This document shows, in pieces, positions 31,491 to 38,000 of a DNA stretch of 41,429 bases. A program made the position numbers and the translations under genes. The stretch is from a virus. Within the stretch, counting starts at the first letter, position 1. Each line of letters starts with the position of its first letter. The stretch is taken from IMG/VR virus record IMGVR_UViG_3300050821_001698, positions 1 through 41,429 of that record, one strand, 5' to 3'. The notes under the pieces are model-generated. The model saw only the letters and a list, made by a program, of their open reading frames with translations, was not told the DNA's origin and made no database searches.

Positions 31491-31652
31491 TTAGCCTTTC
31501 CGCTTTGGCTCATCGCCTTGGCAGCAACCGGAAAGATCATCGCGGTGCCGATAACAGAATCCGCTACGATGGCCAGTGCGGTTCTGGCAAGGCCCTGATT
31601 TGGTAATCGCCCTACACTGGGGGACCTTCCACGCATTGAATCTCTTGGTCAT
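31491..31652 (-). CDS. Small Cys-rich phage protein (53 aa)
   Basis: ATG 31652 behind a GGGGAGA. Product contains CRAITKSGPCQNRTGHRSGF then CYRHRD: the C-x8-C...C-x2-H pattern of short phage zinc proteins. Two bases separate its stop from the next ATG. A longer frame over the same bases (31448-31636) is a shadow. Confidence 0.75.
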   Translation of the reverse strand: MTKRFNAWKVPQCRAITKSGPCQNRTGHRSGFCYRHRDDLSGCCQGDEPKRKG

Positions 31653-31675
31653 TCTCCCCATCCCCCTGATTGGAG

Positions 31676-32002
31676 TCAGCTACCCGGCTCATCCTTATCG
31701 CATACGTCCTTGATGAATCGAATTGCCATCGCGGCAACGTGAATCGCCTCTTTACGGAGTTCAAACCTTCTGTGATCGGCCGGCTGCCACGCTCTCACTT
31801 CGTCCCAAAGCTCGTCTACTTCCTCCCAAATAACGGCCCAACCCTCATGGGCGCTGTTGAATGGCGCGTGCTTCTTGATAGCTTTCTGTAAAGCCGTGTC
31901 GATCTCTTCAGCTAGAGAATCTCCGATTGTCGGTAAAATTGGCTCGCTCACGATTGTCCTATCCTTTCCCCGTTCCGGTTGATGGTTTGCTAAATCCCTC
32001 AT
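31676..32002 (-). CDS. MazG-like nucleotide pyrophosphohydrolase-type protein
   Basis: 108 residues from ATG 32002 (GGGGAG, and ATGA overlap). The motif HEGWAVIWEEVDELWDEVRA followed by RKEAIHVAAMAIRFIKD has the EExxE...helix layout of all-alpha MazG/NTP pyrophosphatases. Such phage enzymes alter nucleotide pools or (p)ppGpp. The second acidic motif is less clear, so activity is not certain. Confidence 0.7.
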   Translation of the reverse strand: MRDLANHQPERGKDRTIVSEPILPTIGDSLAEEIDTALQKAIKKHAPFNSAHEGWAVIWEEVDELWDEVRAWQPADHRRFELRKEAIHVAAMAIRFIKDVCDKDEPGS

Positions 32003-32424
32003 GCGCTCACTCCCCACGATTGGGTTAGCTCTAAATATGAGGCATCAACGGATGTCTTTTGTTTTCGGTCTAGAAACTTAATCCACACCAAATTAGGAGA
32101 GCGTCCAAACCCTATTACAATCGCCGCCCTGCCCCTGTCTCTGGGGAATTGCTCGAGATAGGATTCATTGGGCCGCACTCGATCTCCAACCGAGAAACCA
32201 TAAGAGGATCGCGGAGCCGCAGGTTTACTTGGCACCACTACATCGAAGAGGTGAACTCCTATTGTTTTGACGCTTCTTTCGCCGTCCCAGATTATGCGTA
32301 CAAGTGCGGGGTCCCTGCTCAAGCGCGCTACGGTGGCTAATCGATCTGGGCGTCTAGGAAAATGGTTACGCCCTTCCTCATTTAGCTTCACTACGGCTCC
32401 CACGCCGAACTGTTGCTTATTCAT
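31999..32424 (-). CDS. Two-domain KOW/SH3-like small protein
   Basis: 141 residues. Two similar halves: FGVGAVVKLNEEGRNHFPRR...LVRIIWDGERSVKTI (residues about 6-62) and FSVGDRVRPNESYLEQFPRD...LVWIKFLDRKQKTSV (about 76-134). Each looks like a small beta-barrel (SH3/KOW type), suggesting an internal duplication. Unknown function. The start has the duplicated RBS cassette described at 32422. Confidence 0.7.
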   Translation of the reverse strand: MNKQQFGVGAVVKLNEEGRNHFPRRPDRLATVARLSRDPALVRIIWDGERSVKTIGVHLFDVVVPSKPAAPRSSYGFSVGDRVRPNESYLEQFPRDRGRAAIVIGFGRSPNLVWIKFLDRKQKTSVDASYLELTQSWGVSA

Positions 32425-32449
32425 GGCCTCACGTTCCTATCCTTCCCCG
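32422..32449 (-). repeat. Duplicated translation-start cassette, copy 1
   Basis: This segment and 32536-32563 are identical except one base, and each ends in the start codon of a different leftward gene. Read leftward they give GGGGAAGGATAGGAACGTGA then GGCCATG or AGCCATG. Confidence 0.75.
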
Positions 32450-32451
32450 GC

Positions 32452-32538
32452 TCATGGCTTCCCTCGTGTCGCCCGTATCAGGGCCACTAGAAATAGTGCA
32501 AAGAGGCCGATCATAATGAGTGTCCCACCAGTGCTCAT
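32452..32538 (-). CDS. Tiny membrane peptide (28 aa)
   Basis: ATG 32538 behind the duplicated GGAAGGATAG cassette. Product starts MSTGGTLIMIGLFALFLVAL and ends IRATRGKP: one transmembrane helix with a positive C-terminus. Short phage membrane peptides of this form are often anti-host or lysis-timing factors, but no homolog can be named. Confidence 0.55.
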   Translation of the reverse strand: MSTGGTLIMIGLFALFLVALIRATRGKP

Positions 32539-32563
32539 GGCTTCACGTTCCTATCCTTCCCCG
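32536..32563 (-). repeat. Duplicated translation-start cassette, copy 2
   Basis: Second copy of the 28-bp segment at 32422-32449 (one mismatch), preceding the 28-residue peptide gene. Two tandem genes with nearly identical leaders suggest local duplication or leader conversion. Confidence 0.75.
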
Positions 32564-32581
32564 ATTTTGCTGATAGGCTCA

Positions 32582-32683
32582 TCAATTCGGCCTGGACTTG
32601 CACTTGCATAGTATGAAAGTAAAGCCGCACTTCGGACAAAACCAACGCGCTGGTTTTTGTCTCGTGATCACTATGACCTTCAT
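32582..32683 (-). CDS. Tiny zinc-knuckle peptide (33 aa)
   Basis: ATG 32683 with GGAAGGATGGAG upstream. Product MKVIVITRQKPARWFCPKCG then FTFILCKCKSRPN, carrying CPKC...CKC Cys pairs. Possibly zinc-binding. Its stop is followed at once by the leader of the 28-residue peptide. Confidence 0.6.
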   Translation of the reverse strand: MKVIVITRQKPARWFCPKCGFTFILCKCKSRPN

Positions 32684-32752
32684 CTCCATCCTTCCTTTAC
32701 CAAACCGAGTTCTCGGTGATCGGCATCAGCTAGCGCGCCCTTCCCATGCTCG

Positions 32753-33049
32753 TCAATCCGTGAGAATTTGGTGCTCGCACACAATGAATGGTGGGCCGAC
32801 GATTCCAAGGCGCTGCATGTCGTCTCTGCTCACCGTGAATGCTCGACCGCCACATGGTTCATCAGGAACGCAGGAGGCCGCACGCGATGGCGTTGGTCGC
32901 AACTGAACCATGACGCGCTGTCCAACTAATTTTGACCACCCGCTGCTGCCTATATCTTCAGGGTGAGGATCAACCACAATCGCCGGCTGCCAGTCACACC
33001 GCTCGGATTGCTGACCTTGGCTCGCTTGTTCGGTAAAAGTGTTTTCCAT
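32753..33049 (-). CDS. Hypothetical phage protein
   Basis: 98 residues. PHPEDIGSSGWSKLVGQRVM and RLGIVGPPFIVCEHQILTD are reminiscent of a small phage family with a beta-barrel middle, but I cannot name it. The gene follows the first methyltransferase at 67 bp. Confidence 0.6.
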   Translation of the reverse strand: MENTFTEQASQGQQSERCDWQPAIVVDPHPEDIGSSGWSKLVGQRVMVQLRPTPSRAASCVPDEPCGGRAFTVSRDDMQRLGIVGPPFIVCEHQILTD

Positions 33050-33116
33050 TTAACATCCTTCCCTGCCCTGAGTTGCGGGCCGACACCGGCGCGTTGCTCC
33101 AGGAGTCGCTCGGCCA

Positions 33117-33854
33117 TCAGAATTGCAATACTTTCTGCGCCAGTCTTTTGGCAGCTATCTCGCAATACTTTTCCTCGATCTCGATGCCGATGGCCTTGCG
33201 GCCGAGACCCTTAGCTGCGAGTAGCGTTGTGCCACTTCCACAGTACGGGTCGATTACTACATCCCCCGGCGCCGTCGTAAGTAGAATGCAGCGGGACGGC
33301 AGCTCGAGGGGGAATTCGCAGGGATGCTCCGGCGCGTCGTTTCCTGGGTTGATCTTCCAAACCGATGTATAGCCTTGCGGGAAATGCTGCTCCGGCCGAC
33401 GAATCCAATAGATCCGTTCATCGCTGATAATCAGTCGCCTCGAGTTGTGCGTCATACCTCCGCCCCGGTCCCAGATGATCTCTGCCCATAGCGGGAAACG
33501 ATTTAGCCACTCGAGGGGATGAATGACGCGCCCAGCTCGTTTAATCGCATAACGGAGCTTGTGGTTATAGAAAACGCTCGAGCGGCACGTCTCCAAAAGC
33601 CCTTTTAAGAACTCACATTGCTGATCTTGGTACTGCTCCTCTGGGATGTCATCGTCGTACCAGATTTCGTCATAATGCTTCGCAAGCCCCTTATAGATGG
33701 AGTTTGGGCCCGGAGATTCACACCACTTGCGGACGAGATTGTAAGGTGGGGACGTGACAGCTATTTCAGCGCAGGGAACCTCGAGGCACGGCATGATCTC
33801 GAAACAACTACCGTGGTAGATGGTTATGCCGTCCTCTGAGTAGTAAGGCTTCAT
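33117..33854 (-). CDS. DNA methyltransferase, beta class (copy 1)
   Basis: 245 residues. Motif IV TSPPYN (about residue 34-39) precedes motif I DPYCGSGTTLLAAKGLGRKA near the C-terminus, the beta order for N6-adenine or N4-cytosine methylation. The first 15 residues and the last about 25 are nearly identical to those of the second methyltransferase. No matching restriction enzyme is seen, so it may protect phage DNA from host restriction. Confidence 0.9.
   Translation of the reverse strand: MKPYYSEDGITIYHGSCFEIMPCLEVPCAEIAVTSPPYNLVRKWCESPGPNSIYKGLAKHYDEIWYDDDIPEEQYQDQQCEFLKGLLETCRSSVFYNHKLRYAIKRAGRVIHPLEWLNRFPLWAEIIWDRGGGMTHNSRRLIISDERIYWIRRPEQHFPQGYTSVWKINPGNDAPEHPCEFPLELPSRCILLTTAPGDVVIDPYCGSGTTLLAAKGLGRKAIGIEIEEKYCEIAAKRLAQKVLQF
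33157..33196. repeat. 40-bp direct repeat shared with 38040-38079
   Basis: Identical 40 bp encoding the C-terminal motif of both methyltransferases (GIEIEEKYCEI). See 33811-33848 for the matching 5' segment. Confidence 0.9.
33811..33848. repeat. 38-bp direct repeat shared with 38571-38608
   Basis: Identical 38 bp encoding the N-terminus of both methyltransferases (YYSEDGITIYHG). Direct orientation, so recombination could delete or duplicate the 4-kb block between the copies. Confidence 0.9.
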
Positions 33855-33877
33855 ATTTCACAGGTCCAAAAGACGCT

Positions 33878-34132
33878 TCACGCCGTCCTCCGCTCCACAA
33901 ACATTCGGCATTGTTCGTTTTCCAGCCCATCTGCCGTCTGTGGAATGAACGTATCGAGCACGGTTTTCTTTACCGCATCAGCGTTCTTACCCACCGCGTC
34001 ATAGTTCCACATGCTGTGGAGTGTCAGGATGGGGCAGTCGATAAGCTTGTCGTAATCCGGCCTATGGATGCAGCGCGAGCAGTATCTTTCTTCGTAATCA
34101 GATCCTTCGCATCCGTTTGAGAAATATCCCAT
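33878..34132 (-). CDS. Cys-containing hypothetical phage protein
   Basis: 84 residues from ATG 34132 with GGAGG at 8 bases. Pattern GYFSNGCEGSDYEERYCSRC then IHRP, CPILTLHSMWNY, and a C-terminal CRMF. This combination recurs in short phage proteins in my memory without function. Two Cys pairs may bind zinc. Confidence 0.7.
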   Translation of the reverse strand: MGYFSNGCEGSDYEERYCSRCIHRPDYDKLIDCPILTLHSMWNYDAVGKNADAVKKTVLDTFIPQTADGLENEQCRMFVERRTA

Positions 34133-34157
34133 TACGCCGTCCTCCGGTCGCGGGGGA

Positions 34158-34340
34158 TCACGGCTTAACCTCTGTCGCCCGCTCAAGTGGTATGGGCGTT
34201 AGAAATTCTTCCAAGCTCTTTGCACAGTTGGCGCACAAGTCCTTTCCTTCTACCTTCTTCCAACGATTTGGGTAGCTGCTATTTACTCCACTAACCCATT
34301 GAGAACCACGGCACCGGTCGCACGAAATGTAATAGCTCAC
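34158..34340 (-). CDS. Small zinc-ribbon protein
   Basis: 60 residues. ISCDRCRGSQW and KDLCANCAKSLEEFL provide two C-x2-C knuckles about 30 residues apart, a zinc ribbon. The start overlaps the resolvase-like gene (ATGA). Function unknown. Confidence 0.7.
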   Translation of the reverse strand: MSYYISCDRCRGSQWVSGVNSSYPNRWKKVEGKDLCANCAKSLEEFLTPIPLERATEVKP

Positions 34341-34618
34341 AGGTACACCACCTCAACTTCCTTCCTGAATCTGTAGATCAAAACCATTTTTATCGTCCCG
34401 CGTGGCACAGGGTCATCAACCATTTCTCTCAACTCCGCAGCGCTCGGCTTGCAGTTGTATTTGACCTGGGCTAGAACGAAGCGGTCGCGGTTTCGCCCGA
34501 TCACGTCCCACAATCCGTGCGAACCAGCAGCGCGGACGCAAACGTATCCCCACTTTTCAAGGTATCTCATTGCCTGATACTCGCGGTCCCGCCCGTTGGC
34601 ATAGTTGCGGTTAGACAT
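34337..34618 (-). CDS. Holliday-junction-resolvase-like nuclease
   Basis: 93 residues. NGRDREYQAMRYLEKWGYVC then RAAGSHGLWDVIGRNRDRFV and LAQVKYN follow the PD-(D/E)xK core of Hjc/VRR-type resolvases: Glu14, Asp38, and Gln-Val-Lys where Glu-x-Lys is usual. It would cut branched recombination or replication intermediates before packaging. The Gln-for-Glu change may weaken activity. Confidence 0.75.
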   Translation of the reverse strand: MSNRNYANGRDREYQAMRYLEKWGYVCVRAAGSHGLWDVIGRNRDRFVLAQVKYNCKPSAAELREMVDDPVPRGTIKMVLIYRFRKEVEVVYL

Positions 34619-35012
34619 TCAGAAACTCTCGTGCTGCGTCAAATGGCGCTGGTGCCTTACTTCCGAGATTGTTAATGGTGCGGTATTCCTCTTCCCAATC
34701 GCACACCGAGCGGAGCGCGTTAAGCAGTTTGATTCCGTGGTCGATTAGCTGAAGTTCTGGGCGCTTTTCGCACTCCAAGATGTGATCCATTGCCACCTTG
34801 CGTTTCGCGTCCCAATCAGGTGAACCGGCATCGCTGATTTTCCCGCAGTACGAACAGACTGACAGACAAGCCTTTTTCTTCCATTCCTCTGCGAGCTTCC
34901 GGCTGGCAACATCCAGTAATCCGTCTAGGGCGAACTTACGCTCCAAGTCCAGCCCACGATTGAAGGGCTCTAGGACTTGGTGGAGTAGTTCGTACATATC
35001 TTCGGAGGTCAT
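34611..35012 (-). CDS. Hypothetical protein with Cys motif
   Basis: 133 residues. A helical N-terminus (SEDMYELLHQVLEPFNRGLD), SVCSYCGKISDAGSPDWD in the centre and an HILECEKRPELQL follow-up (His/Cys) could bind zinc. It overlaps the resolvase-like gene by 8 bp. Unknown. Confidence 0.65.
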   Translation of the reverse strand: MTSEDMYELLHQVLEPFNRGLDLERKFALDGLLDVASRKLAEEWKKKACLSVCSYCGKISDAGSPDWDAKRKVAMDHILECEKRPELQLIDHGIKLLNALRSVCDWEEEYRTINNLGSKAPAPFDAAREFLNV

Positions 35013-35212
35013 TTCGTGAACGTCACTCCGATCTTGTCATCCCGCGTCCACTCATGCGGGCACTTGTGGCCTTGGTCCAACATACAGGTTGACCCCACTT
35101 CGCACGGAGGATCGTAAAAGTAATGCTCCTCACAGATGCCGAATTCATTAAGGATTTCTTCCCCTGTCTCTCGACAGAACGATGGGCCATTTTCCCAGCA
35201 GTGCAGACTCAT
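35009..35212 (-). CDS. Small Cys-rich hypothetical protein
   Basis: 67 residues from ATG 35212 (AAGGAG and ATGA overlap). MSLHCWENGPSFCRETGEEI and PPCEVGSTCMLDQGHKCPHE provide several Cys and His residues. Unknown role. Confidence 0.65.
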   Translation of the reverse strand: MSLHCWENGPSFCRETGEEILNEFGICEEHYFYDPPCEVGSTCMLDQGHKCPHEWTRDDKIGVTFTK

Positions 35213-35622
35213 GCCGTCTCCTTCATCCACCGCAGTCGTACTCGCGGGTGCTCTTTGCGGTGACACAATTCGCAATGAGTAATACAATTTTGTGGCGAGT
35301 CATCTCCGAGGCCGCTCTTACCGTGTCCCCTTCTACGAATATGGTGCATGTGCCCGGTTTCCCATGTCACGGGAACATCGCATCGCACGGGAATGTAGCC
35401 ATCACCTTCGCAATCCTCGCAACCATTACCACCACATTCAGGGCAAGGCCATTGGCGAACACCCGTGCAGCGGTAACCGTCTCGCTCAAAGACCTCCCGG
35501 CGTAGTTGCTCAATGTCATCCCCGAACAAGAATTTCTTCCCGTCGAGGCGCACATACGAGCGCTGGTCGGTGAACTTCGCCGCTGCGGTTGCTGCCGGGT
35601 CCCGATGTCCGCCGCCTCTCAC
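35209..35622 (-). CDS. HNH endonuclease with DnaJ-type zinc knuckle
   Basis: 137 residues. The HNH part is ETGHMHHIRRRGHGKSGLGD then NCITHCELCHRKEH. Between the entry strand (REVFERDGYRC) and this core lies CPECGGNGCEDCEGDGYIPV, two CxxCxGxG repeats as in DnaJ zinc fingers. This is a less usual insertion. It lies in the early nuclease and methylase block. Confidence 0.8.
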   Translation of the reverse strand: MRGGGHRDPAATAAAKFTDQRSYVRLDGKKFLFGDDIEQLRREVFERDGYRCTGVRQWPCPECGGNGCEDCEGDGYIPVRCDVPVTWETGHMHHIRRRGHGKSGLGDDSPQNCITHCELCHRKEHPRVRLRWMKETA

Positions 35623-35928
35623 TTACGCCTGCCTGTACCCGGCACCGTCTGCCCGTAGCTCAAATTCACTTTTGACCGAGACCTGTTCTGTCTGCGCCTC
35701 ACCCGTAAGCGCTGGTTCGCGTTTCAACTCTTCGGTTTGCGATTCCTGCTCATCAGTTGCTCCTTGGAAAGTAGGGTCAATGCGTTGGCTTGTGAGCATC
35801 TGAATCTTGACGTGCTCGGCATTGATGGGAATTGAGGTTGAGCATTTCCGAACCGCATCTGCTGCTCCGACTGTTCTGAAGTAGACCATGTACTCAACTT
35901 TCATCTGGTATTTGCGCTTCTCTGCCAT
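35623..35928 (-). CDS. Hypothetical protein
   Basis: 101 residues with GGAGG before ATG. A short beta start (YQMKVEYMVYFRTVGAADAV) and an acidic, probably flexible C-terminal half. No family recognised. Confidence 0.65.
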   Translation of the reverse strand: MAEKRKYQMKVEYMVYFRTVGAADAVRKCSTSIPINAEHVKIQMLTSQRIDPTFQGATDEQESQTEELKREPALTGEAQTEQVSVKSEFELRADGAGYRQA

Positions 35929-35941
35929 TTGCGACCTCCTT

Positions 35942-36130
35942 TTAGGCTTCCAGCTTCCTTCGTTCCCTACTGAGCCTTCCTATATGCCAACTCCGACATT
36001 CCGCACAGAAGTACGGTCTATAGTCACTGGCCCTAACCAACTTGCGAAACACCAGGTGGCGAATATGCGCCAAAGCGACACCGTGAGTTTTGTGCCTAAC
36101 TTTTCCGCAACGATTATTTCTGTTGGGCAT
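35942..36130 (-). CDS. Small zinc-binding phage protein
   Basis: 62 residues. KVRHKTHGVALAHIRHLVFR then YFCAECRSWHIGR: a basic helix followed by C-x2-C...WH, a common phage zinc-ribbon type. Function unknown. Confidence 0.7.
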   Translation of the reverse strand: MPNRNNRCGKVRHKTHGVALAHIRHLVFRKLVRASDYRPYFCAECRSWHIGRLSRERRKLEA

Positions 36131-36134
36131 TGGC

Positions 36135-36419
36135 TCACTCCATTTCTCCTTCGCTCGGGTGTGGAGTTTCCAGTCTCAAACAGGCCATTTCCAGGCCCAA
36201 CTCGCCGCCGAACTTCTTGCGCAGATGTGTAATTGCGTTTATGGCCCGGTCTGCCAGCGATGCCGGCCAAGTCTGGTAACTGACCCGCTTGCCGCGCTCC
36301 TTGCGCACCGCTCGCTCGCGTGTGGGTGACCAGATCAGAATCCCTTCGCGCCACTGTTCGGCAGACACACTGCGGAGGAGCTCCAGGGCTTCTTCTTTCG
36401 AGTGGAGGGATGTCGCCAA
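36135..36419 (-). CDS. Small hypothetical protein
   Basis: 94 residues, helical (SLHSKEEALELLRSVSAEQW; AINAITHLRKKFGGELGLEM). Five bases separate it from the next gene. Unknown. Confidence 0.65.
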   Translation of the reverse strand: MATSLHSKEEALELLRSVSAEQWREGILIWSPTRERAVRKERGKRVSYQTWPASLADRAINAITHLRKKFGGELGLEMACLRLETPHPSEGEME

Positions 36420-36420
36420 C

Positions 36421-36666
36421 TTATCTGGCCCTCTGATCGTCCCGCTCGACAGGCAGGCTCAGGGCATAGCGATTGTGAATACTCAGCGGCATTTTAATGT
36501 CCGAGTACACATCAGCCACCCATCGGCACCCTTCTACGGGGCACTTAGCTATAAACCTGCCGGCAAGCTCAGCATCCTCATTGGCCTGGTTGGAACTTCT
36601 ATGTTTACGCGCCGGCGCCCGCTCAATGACTTGCATATCCACCGACACGTGAAACCGGCATCTCAT
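36421..36666 (-). CDS. Small hypothetical protein
   Basis: 81 residues from ATG 36666, preceded by GGGAG. Starts MRCRFHVSVDMQVIERAPAR and contains FIAKCPVEGCRWVADVYS, a C-x4-C knuckle. Sixteen more codons upstream are open but overlap the preceding gene. Confidence 0.55.
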   Translation of the reverse strand: MRCRFHVSVDMQVIERAPARKHRSSNQANEDAELAGRFIAKCPVEGCRWVADVYSDIKMPLSIHNRYALSLPVERDDQRAR

Positions 36667-36706
36667 TTTCGCCCCATCTCCCGCAACCGCCTGTCTATTG
36701 GCTGAC

Positions 36707-37069
36707 TCACACATGACTTCTGCATTCGCATTTCACGGCCAGTCTGATGTGTGGATCTCCATAATCGGGATGCTGGATCATCTTGAATCCGGTCCCTTTA
36801 CAGTCCTGGCAGTCGTTACGCGATTCCTTACGCCGGTTAAGAGATTCGATTGATGGAGCTAGCCGCTTTACACTGGCCGCATCGAGGGGGAATGGCCCCT
36901 CAACGTCAATAGCCTTACTGACTGCTAGCTCGATTTGTGGCAATGTCAAATCGCGCAACTCCTCCTCGTAAGCTAGGAGTTGGTCCACACTGGCCTCTCT
37001 AGCTTTTGCGCCGAATAGCTTCTGCAATAGTTGCATCAGACTGTGCCTTTCCTCTTGCGAGCGTAGCAT
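36707..37069 (-). CDS. Possible replication accessory / helicase-loader-like protein
   Basis: 120 residues from ATG 37069 (GGAGG 6 bases upstream). A helical N-terminal domain (LRDLTLPQIELAVSKAIDVE), then RNDCQDCKGTGFKMIQHP and KCECRS, a C-x2-C-x-GTG...C-x-C zinc knuckle. This arrangement (helical domain plus terminal zinc knuckle, just after an initiator gene) is often seen in phage helicase loaders. Evidence is positional and weak. Confidence 0.6.
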   Translation of the reverse strand: MLRSQEERHSLMQLLQKLFGAKAREASVDQLLAYEEELRDLTLPQIELAVSKAIDVEGPFPLDAASVKRLAPSIESLNRRKESRNDCQDCKGTGFKMIQHPDYGDPHIRLAVKCECRSHV

Positions 37070-37772
37070 TACTACCTCCGTTTTCTTTTGGCTCCCAAAA
37101 GCCTTTCCAGCCGTAAAGAATCGCATTCTCAAGTATTAGCTGAGGTGAAAAGCCTTTAGAGGCCAACTCTTCCAACTGCCCTATAAGCCTCTTGAAGGCC
37201 AACGGCGTGTTGGGCGCTTTCAACTTCGGGCGAACCTTCTTCGTGTACTCCTCCCAAGCCTCGAGAGGTAGCCAGTCTGGAAGTAAGACTTCACTGGTAT
37301 TAGATTCTTTAGAACTTAAAGAATTAGGAGTTAATACAAATACGTGATCCGGCGTTACCGTAACGTTACCGGAAGCGTTACTTGGGGTGTTACACTTCCT
37401 TTCCCTGAACTTTTGCTGCCTCATACGGTTGGATAAGCGGTTTCGGTCAAGTGAGTTAACATCTTCAACCCATTCCGCCGCGAACCTGACCATCTCTGGA
37501 TCGTAGATCACGCCCTGCTTATTTCTGTGAATGATTCCAGCTTCGTCTAGTTGGCAGAGGCCAAGTCTGTAGGCCGCCTCTTCAAAGCCGCAACCTCGTG
37601 CAGCCATGGAGTCGGTCAAAGCAGTCCCGGAGGTTCCGCACAAGTAGCCGTACCTTACCGATTCACTCATAAGCAAGCGCATCCTGTACCACTGACATTG
37701 CACTTCTGGACCACAGACAAAAACCCTACTTTCATTACGAGACGAAATCGCTAGAAACTCGGGCCTCGGCAC
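36999..37772 (-). CDS. Replication initiator / replisome organiser-like protein
   Basis: 257 residues from GTG 37772. The N-terminal winged-helix-like region (MRLLMSESVRYGYLCGTSGT; GIIHRNKQGVIYDPEMVRFA) is joined by a polar linker with Asn/Ser repeats to a C-terminal helical domain. That domain ends FSPQLILENAILYGWKGFWE, a hallmark of phage O/DnaD-type replication proteins. The end overlaps the accessory gene by 71 bp. Confidence 0.65.
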   Translation of the reverse strand: MPRPEFLAISSRNESRVFVCGPEVQCQWYRMRLLMSESVRYGYLCGTSGTALTDSMAARGCGFEEAAYRLGLCQLDEAGIIHRNKQGVIYDPEMVRFAAEWVEDVNSLDRNRLSNRMRQQKFRERKCNTPSNASGNVTVTPDHVFVLTPNSLSSKESNTSEVLLPDWLPLEAWEEYTKKVRPKLKAPNTPLAFKRLIGQLEELASKGFSPQLILENAILYGWKGFWEPKENGGSNATLARGKAQSDATIAEAIRRKS

Positions 37773-37778
37773 CCTTGG

Positions 37779-38000
37779 CTACCAATCCCCTTCGACTGCC
37801 TGGTACGGCTCGCTACGAGCTTTGTTACGCGAAACAACGCTACTGTGCGCGGCGTCCTTAGCCAGCCGTCTCTTGTCACGCATCTTCTCGCGCAAATCCT
37901 GCTTCTTGCACTCAGGCGAGCAGAAGCGCTTCTTCCAGTCAGTCGAGCCGTCAGGCTTGAGTAAGAGCACGCCACACGATGCGCGGGAACAGACTCTCAT
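37779..38000 (-). CDS. Zinc-finger-like small basic protein
   Basis: 73 residues from ATG 38000 (ATGA overlap). VCSRASCGVLLLKPDG...FCSPECKKQDLREKMR gives a C-x4-C...C-x3-C zinc knuckle followed by a strongly basic helix. It also contains copy 3 of the near-palindrome at 37822-37837, which here is coding. Confidence 0.65.
   Translation of the reverse strand: MRVCSRASCGVLLLKPDGSTDWKKRFCSPECKKQDLREKMRDKRRLAKDAAHSSVVSRNKARSEPYQAVEGDW
37822..37837 (-). promoter_or_regulatory. Near-palindrome TTGTTACGCGAAACAA, copy 3
   Basis: Full 16-bp palindrome except for the central A/A pair. It matches copies 1 and 2 over 15 bp in reverse orientation. It lies inside a coding sequence, so a shared function is less certain. 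Confidence 0.35.

Noticed and set aside
31448-31636. 62-codon ORF with a hydrophobic stretch
   Set aside because: Covers the 53-residue Cys-rich gene in a different frame; that gene has an SD and a recognisable Cys/His pattern.
32950-33165. ORF starting at TGATG after the first methyltransferase
   Set aside because: Overlaps the well formed 98-residue gene by about 100 bp in another frame and has shadow-like composition.
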